Part shown: in pieces, positions 59,671 to 64,000 of the stretch
How the letters are laid out: each line of letters opens with the position of its first letter
How positions within the stretch are numbered: the first letter of the stretch is position 1
Assembly: GCF_949987535.1 (NCBI RefSeq)
Contig: NC_080077.1
Span: 34,437,389-34,501,388 of the forward strand
DNA: 64,000 nucleotides
Direction of reading: 5' to 3'
DNA from: Balaenoptera acutorostrata
Lineage: Eukaryota > Chordata > Mammalia > Artiodactyla > Balaenopteridae
Program-made: the position numbers and the translations under genes
The notes under the pieces: model-generated
Database searches by the model: none
What the model was told of the DNA's origin: nothing
What the model saw: the letters and a program-made list of their open reading frames with translations, nothing else

Positions 59671-59732
59671 AATATTGAAGAATATTGAAGAAAGGTTTCA
59701 ATTTCAAAGGTTTCAATTTCAAAGGTTTCAAT
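59671..59732. repeat. short tandem repeats: 10-bp unit then 15-bp unit
   Basis: AATATTGAAG occurs twice (59671-59690). It is followed by GGTTTCAATTTCAAA repeated about 2.7 times (59694-59732). Confidence 0.9.
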
Positions 59733-61299
59733 CAATTAACCTTAATTCTCCAAGATCTATCACAGTACCTGACATACAAGAGGCAGTTAATGAATGTCCA
59801 CTGGAGAATAAAGGATGTAGCAGATCTACATGTCAACAACTGCAAAACTTCATCTGAAAGCAAAATAATTGTCACTTTTTGTCAATGAGATGACAGAGGT
59901 GATCTGATATATTTCTGATATATAGACATAAATAGGTTTGAAGCATTATTGTTGGTGTGGGTTTTTCCTTTGTTTGTTTTGTGAAGTGAAACAAAACTCA
60001 CTTCCAACAGTCCAACTTGGTATATGTGGTATATAAAGTGTTTCTTGATTTATGTAAGGCTCATAAAAACCCAATATATAATTTTACTTAATCTAAGTAA
60101 TGAAGAAAAATTAATATAATCTAACATAATATATTAAAGTTTTTTAGTTCATAATTAGAATATATGCTAAAATCTCATCACTATTTCTGCCAAATAATTT
60201 CAAATTCTTTTTAGAGTGGAAAACTATTTTTTAAGTGTCAAAGAAATTTAAAAAAAAAACCTGACTAAATTCATTTCCATGCCTGAAACAATCTATGAAA
60301 CAATTTTTAAAACTTAATAATTATTATAAATAAATTCTTATCTGTTGTATTTTATTTGTAAGGGAAATTCATTTTTTGCTCCTATGCACATAATCTCTAA
60401 TAATGTAGGAAAGTTCTTTGAGTATGAACACCTCCATGAGAATCCAACAGAAACATTTTACTGCTCTAGATAAATGAGTTACAGCAAATTAAATAGCTGA
60501 TTCTTGTGTTTATCAGTGCTTCTTAGTGCACCCTTGTGGTCAAGTCATAACTTACAAATGCAACCTTAAAAATTTCAGAGCATAAAGCCAGATGTAAAAG
60601 AAGCAACTGTCATCTGTTTGGTACTTTCAGAAAGCACCAGCCATTGTCCTACGTGGTTGTGGAAAAAAAAAAGGTTTAGTGTGAGTTTTGTGTTTTGAAA
60701 AGGAGATACAAGATAAATGATTTAAATAAGAAGGCTAGGACAAAAAGATTACCTCAAATTAAGTTTGTAAGAAAGGCTATTGAAAATGATGTTGAATAAT
60801 ATCTACACTGAAAAAATATCAATAGATTCATTTACTGCAATTTGCTTGTTCAAACTTCTGTGTTCTGTCATATGAGAAAATGGTATTTGGACAGTGATTT
60901 CTAGTTTCTTTCAATTTGTCAAATCTACTCAAAACTCTTGTCTGCTTTTTTTTTTTTTAGCTGAACACAAATGCTTGTCCTGGACAGAAATGGATGTTTT
61001 CTTCACATCAACTGATATACCAAGTGAGATAAAACATAGTATTTACCTTTTTTAAACAATTAAGCAAAACAGCATTGTGCACACCTTTGAAAATAAGACA
61101 ACAAAGAAAAATACTTGCAGGTTGGACAGCAAATTTGAGATTTCTGACAAAATTAACTTTCAAAAAAAGTATTAATATTACATTTCTAAACATGTGTATA
61201 TCACAAGAAATAGAATTTGTCTGGATACATATGTTTATATAACAGCAAAACACAGTCTAAAACATTTCTCTTTTTCCTGATAACTTTTAAGAAACTTGT
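59733..61299. other. unassigned AT-rich sequence
   Basis: About 1.6 kb; no gene or named repeat recognised. Confidence 0.5.
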
Positions 61300-61510
61300 G
61301 GTTCACTCAGATAATTTTATATTAAAGAGAATCTCATGCAAAAGTAAATAGACATATATATTGAATATTTATATCAGTAGTGTTTGTAATAACAAAAATT
61401 TGTAAACAATCAAAAGTACACTAACAGGCAAATGGATGACTAAATTATTGTATATTCACAAAATGCAATAATGTCAAATAACAAATGAATAAATGTTACA
61501 TATAATAACA
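61300..61510 (+). mobile_element. ancient L1 (L1M-type) ORF2 C-terminal fragment
   Basis: Wording matches the end of ORF2 in old L1s: GTAATAACAAAAATTTGTAAACAATC, GGCAAATGGATGACTAAATTATTGTATATTCAC, then AATGCAATAATGTC and AATGAATAAATG. Confidence 0.65.
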
Positions 61511-61700
61511 CTAATGAATGTAAGCAGTCTAAATTTAAGTGGGGGAAGGTCAGTTGTTTGATAGGGAAGAGAAGGAGCTAGGGAGTGCAGACCAGGGCTT
61601 GGCTGTATAACCTTGGTCTCCACGAGTGACGTAACTAGTCTCTGGGAGTGGAACTGACTACCTTGATGGAGAATTATCAATGCAGAGAGAGAGAGACAAG

Positions 61701-62604
61701 ATGAAAAGGCAGAGGGCTATGTACCAGACGAAGGAACAAGATAAAACCCCAGAAAAACAACTAAATGAAGTGGAGATAGGCAACCTTCAAAAAAAGGATT
61801 CAGAATAATGATAGTGAAGATGATCCAGGACCTCGGAATAAGAATGGAGGCAAAGATCGAGAAGATGCAAGAAATGTTTAACAAAGACCTAGAAGAATTA
61901 AAGAACAAACAAACAGAGATGAACAATACAATAACTGCAATGAAAACTAAACTAGAAGGAATCAATAGCAGAATAACTGAGGCAGAAGAACAGATAAGTG
62001 ACCTGGAAGACAGAATGGTGGAATTCACTGCTGCGGAACAGACTAAAGAAAAAAGAATGAAAAGAAATGAAGACAGCCTAAGAGACCTCTGGGACAACAT
62101 TAAATGTAACAAAATTCGCATTATAGGGGTCCCAGAAGGAGAAGAGAGAGAGAAAGGACCAGAGAAAATATCTGAAGAGATTATAGTCGAAAACTTCCCT
62201 AACATGGGAAAGGAAATAGTCACCCAAGTCCAGGAAGCGCAGAGAGTCCCATACAGGATAAACCCAAGGAGGAACACGCTGAGACACATAGTAATCAAAT
62301 TGGCTAAAATTAAAGACAAAGAAAAATTATTGAAAGCAGCAAGGGAAAAACGACAAATAACATACAAGGGAACTCCCATAAGGTTAACAGCTGATTTTTC
62401 AGCAGAAACTCTACAAGCCAGAAGGGAGTGGCATGATATACTTAAACTGATGAAAGGGAAGAACCTACAACCAAGGTTACTCTACCTGGCAAGGATTTCA
62501 TTCACATTCGATGGAGAAATCAAAAGCTTATAGACAAGCAAGAGCTAAGAGAATTCAGCACCACCAAACCAGCTCTACAACAAATGCTAAATCAACTTCT
62601 CTAA
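61701..62604 (+). pseudogene. L1-E ORF1 (RNA-binding chaperone), two frameshifts
   Basis: ATG 61701 opens a basic N-terminus. A 1-nt deletion in the A run near 61793 shifts the frame into TAA. From 61808 the correct frame is open: a long coiled coil with a MEAKIEKMQEMFNKDLEEL stretch that includes a 4-residue insert relative to L1-B, then the RRM-like core (IIGVPEGEEREKGPEK) and the CTD (ADFSAETLQARREW, ARISFTFDGEIKS). A second 1-nt deletion near 62528 ends it at TAG 62531-62533. The original stop is TAA 62602-62604 after the LLNQLL-like position, so this subfamily lacks the C-terminal extension seen in L1-A and L1-D. Confidence 0.9.
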
Positions 62605-62662
62605 GTGGGAAACACAAGAGAAGAAAAGGACCTACAAAAACAAACCCAAAACAATTAAGAAA

Positions 62663-64000
62663 ATGGTCATAGGAACATACATATCGATAATTACTTTAAA
62701 CGTGAATGGATTAAATGCTCCAACCAAAAGACACAGGCTCATTGAATGGATACAAAAACAAGACCATATATATGCTGTCTACAAAAGACTCACTTCAGAC
62801 CTAGGGACACATACGGACCAAAAGTGAGGGGATGGAAAAAGATATTCCATGAAAATGGAAATCAAAAGAAAGCTGGAGTAGCTATACTCATATCAGATAA
62901 AATAGACTTTAAAATAAAAAATGTTACAAGAGACAAGGAAGGACACTACATAATGATCCAGGGATCAATCCAAGAAGAAGATATAACAATTATAAATATA
63001 TATGCACCCAACATAGGAGCACCTCAATACATAAGGCAACTGCTAACAGCTATAAAAGAGGAAATCGACAGTAACACAATAATAGTGGGGGACTTTAACA
63101 CCTCACTTACACCAATGGACAGATCATCCAAAATGAAAATAAATAAGGAAACAGAAGCTTTCAATGACACAATAGACCAGATAGATTTAATTGATATATA
63201 TAGGACATGCCATCCAAAAACAGCAGATTACACGTTCTTCTCAAGTGCGCATGGAACATTCTCCAGGATAGATCACATCTTGGGTCACAACTCAAGCCTT
63301 AGTAAATTTAAGAAAATTGAAATCATATCAAGCATCTTTTCTGACCACAACGCTATGAGATTAGAAATGAATTACAGGGAAAAAAACGTAAAAAAGACAA
63401 ACACATGGAGGCTAAACAATACGTTACTAAATAACCAAGAGATCACTGAAGAAATCAAAGAGGAAATCAAAAAATACCTAGAGACAAATGACAAAACACG
63501 ACGACCCAAAACCTATGGGATGCAGCAAAAGCAGTTCTAAGAGGGAAGTTTAAAGCTATACAAGCCTACCTCAAGAACAAGAAAAATCTCAAATAAACAA
63601 TCTAACCTTACACCTAAAGGAACTAGAGAAAGAAGAACAAACAAAACCCAAAGTTAGCAGAAGGAAAGAAATCATAAAGATCAGAGCAGAAATAAATGAA
63701 ATAGAAACAAAGAAAACAATAGCAAAGATCAATAAAACTAAAAGCTGGTTCTTTGAGAAGATAAACAAAATTGTTAAACCATTAGGCAGACTCATCAAGA
63801 AAAAGAGGGAGAGGACTCAAATCAATAAAATTAGAAATGAAAAAGGAGAACTTACAACAGACACCACAGAAATACAAAGCATCCTAAGAGACTACCACAA
63901 GTAACTGTATGACAATAAAATGGACCACCTGGAAGAAATTGACTAATTCTTAGAAAGGTATAACCTTCCAAGGTGAACCAGGAAGAAACAGAAAATATGA
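62663..64000 (+). pseudogene. L1-E ORF2 (endonuclease and start of RT), frameshifted, runs off the window
   Basis: The ATG at 62663-62665 is intact. A 1-nt deletion near 62764 (GACCCATA reduced to GACCATA) shifts the frame in the endonuclease domain. The next open segment (62746-63540) carries [35 protein letters not shown] and FSDHNAM, the conserved endonuclease motifs. A further deletion near 63490 shifts it again. The sequence then follows the linker region ([11 protein letters not shown]) towards the RT domain, with a stop-creating change near 63901. The window ends before the catalytic RT motifs. Confidence 0.92.

Larger units (their letters stand above)
61683..64000 (+). mobile_element. 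L1-E: older cetartiodactyl L1 subfamily, truncated at ORF1 start, continues past the window
   Basis: L1 similarity begins at or just before ORF1 (ATG 61701) and runs without a break to the window end inside ORF2. The ORF1 N-terminus (MKRQRAMYQTKEQDKTPEKQ) differs from L1-A, L1-B and L1-D, marking another subfamily. No L1 5' UTR was recognised upstream, so the copy is probably 5'-truncated here, although an unfamiliar 5' UTR cannot be excluded. The 3' end and target duplication cannot be seen. Confidence 0.93.

Noticed and set aside
59671..59732. Repeated 15-bp units considered as an array of biological interest
   Set aside because: Fewer than three units with no spacers; an ordinary short tandem repeat. 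No CRISPR-like structure exists anywhere in the window.

Overview
This window is non-coding mammalian DNA made mostly of retrotransposons. I read it as a cetacean, or a close cetartiodactyl relative such as hippo. Three things support this. The L1 3' UTR is of the cetartiodactyl type. Four tRNA-Glu-derived CHR-type SINEs are present, recognised by the head GGCTTCCCTGGTGG. No Bov-B LINE or Bov-tA copy was seen, and a ruminant window of 64 kb would normally carry several. I found no complete host gene. The only candidate host coding sequence is one possible 80-bp exon at 20134-20213.

Layout. The window opens with an L1 3' end (1-208). AT-rich unique DNA with old repeats follows, including a 59-bp L1 scrap flanked by a perfect 20-bp duplication (1718-1816). 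L1-A (+, 4804-12187) is full length but dead: a SINE sits in its RT region and another SINE piece lies in its tail. From 12.4 to 25.6 kb there is unique DNA with scattered old repeats (MIR, L2, hAT-Charlie, MLT1 LTR, one CHR SINE) and the exon candidate. L1-B (+, 25670-33399) is full length and the best preserved. Its ORF1 frame is open, but both ORF start codons are lost and its 5' UTR is duplicated and expanded. L1-C (-, 35033-36980) is 5'-truncated, carries a different 3' UTR type, and holds a long-form SINE.

From 37 to 47 kb there is unique DNA, L2/MIR remnants, and an ancient antisense L1 split by an MLT2-type LTR. L1-D (-, 47408-53210) is full length with a short, rearranged 5' UTR and an RT motif changed to FTDD. 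From 53 to 61.7 kb there are more old L1, MLT1, MIR and endogenous-retrovirus remnants. L1-E (+, about 61683 to the window end) is an older L1 subfamily whose 3' end lies outside the window.

The five long L1s each encode, in decayed form, the same two-protein system. ORF1p is a coiled-coil/RRM/CTD RNA chaperone. ORF2p is an endonuclease plus reverse transcriptase with a cysteine-rich C-terminus. This machinery also mobilises the CHR SINEs, and target-site duplications are visible for several insertions. Every ORF2 here is broken, so none of these copies can be autonomous. The most informative signals are the variation in L1 5' UTR architecture among three full-length copies, the two different 3' UTRs on similar ORF2 ends, and the isolated coding-like exon.
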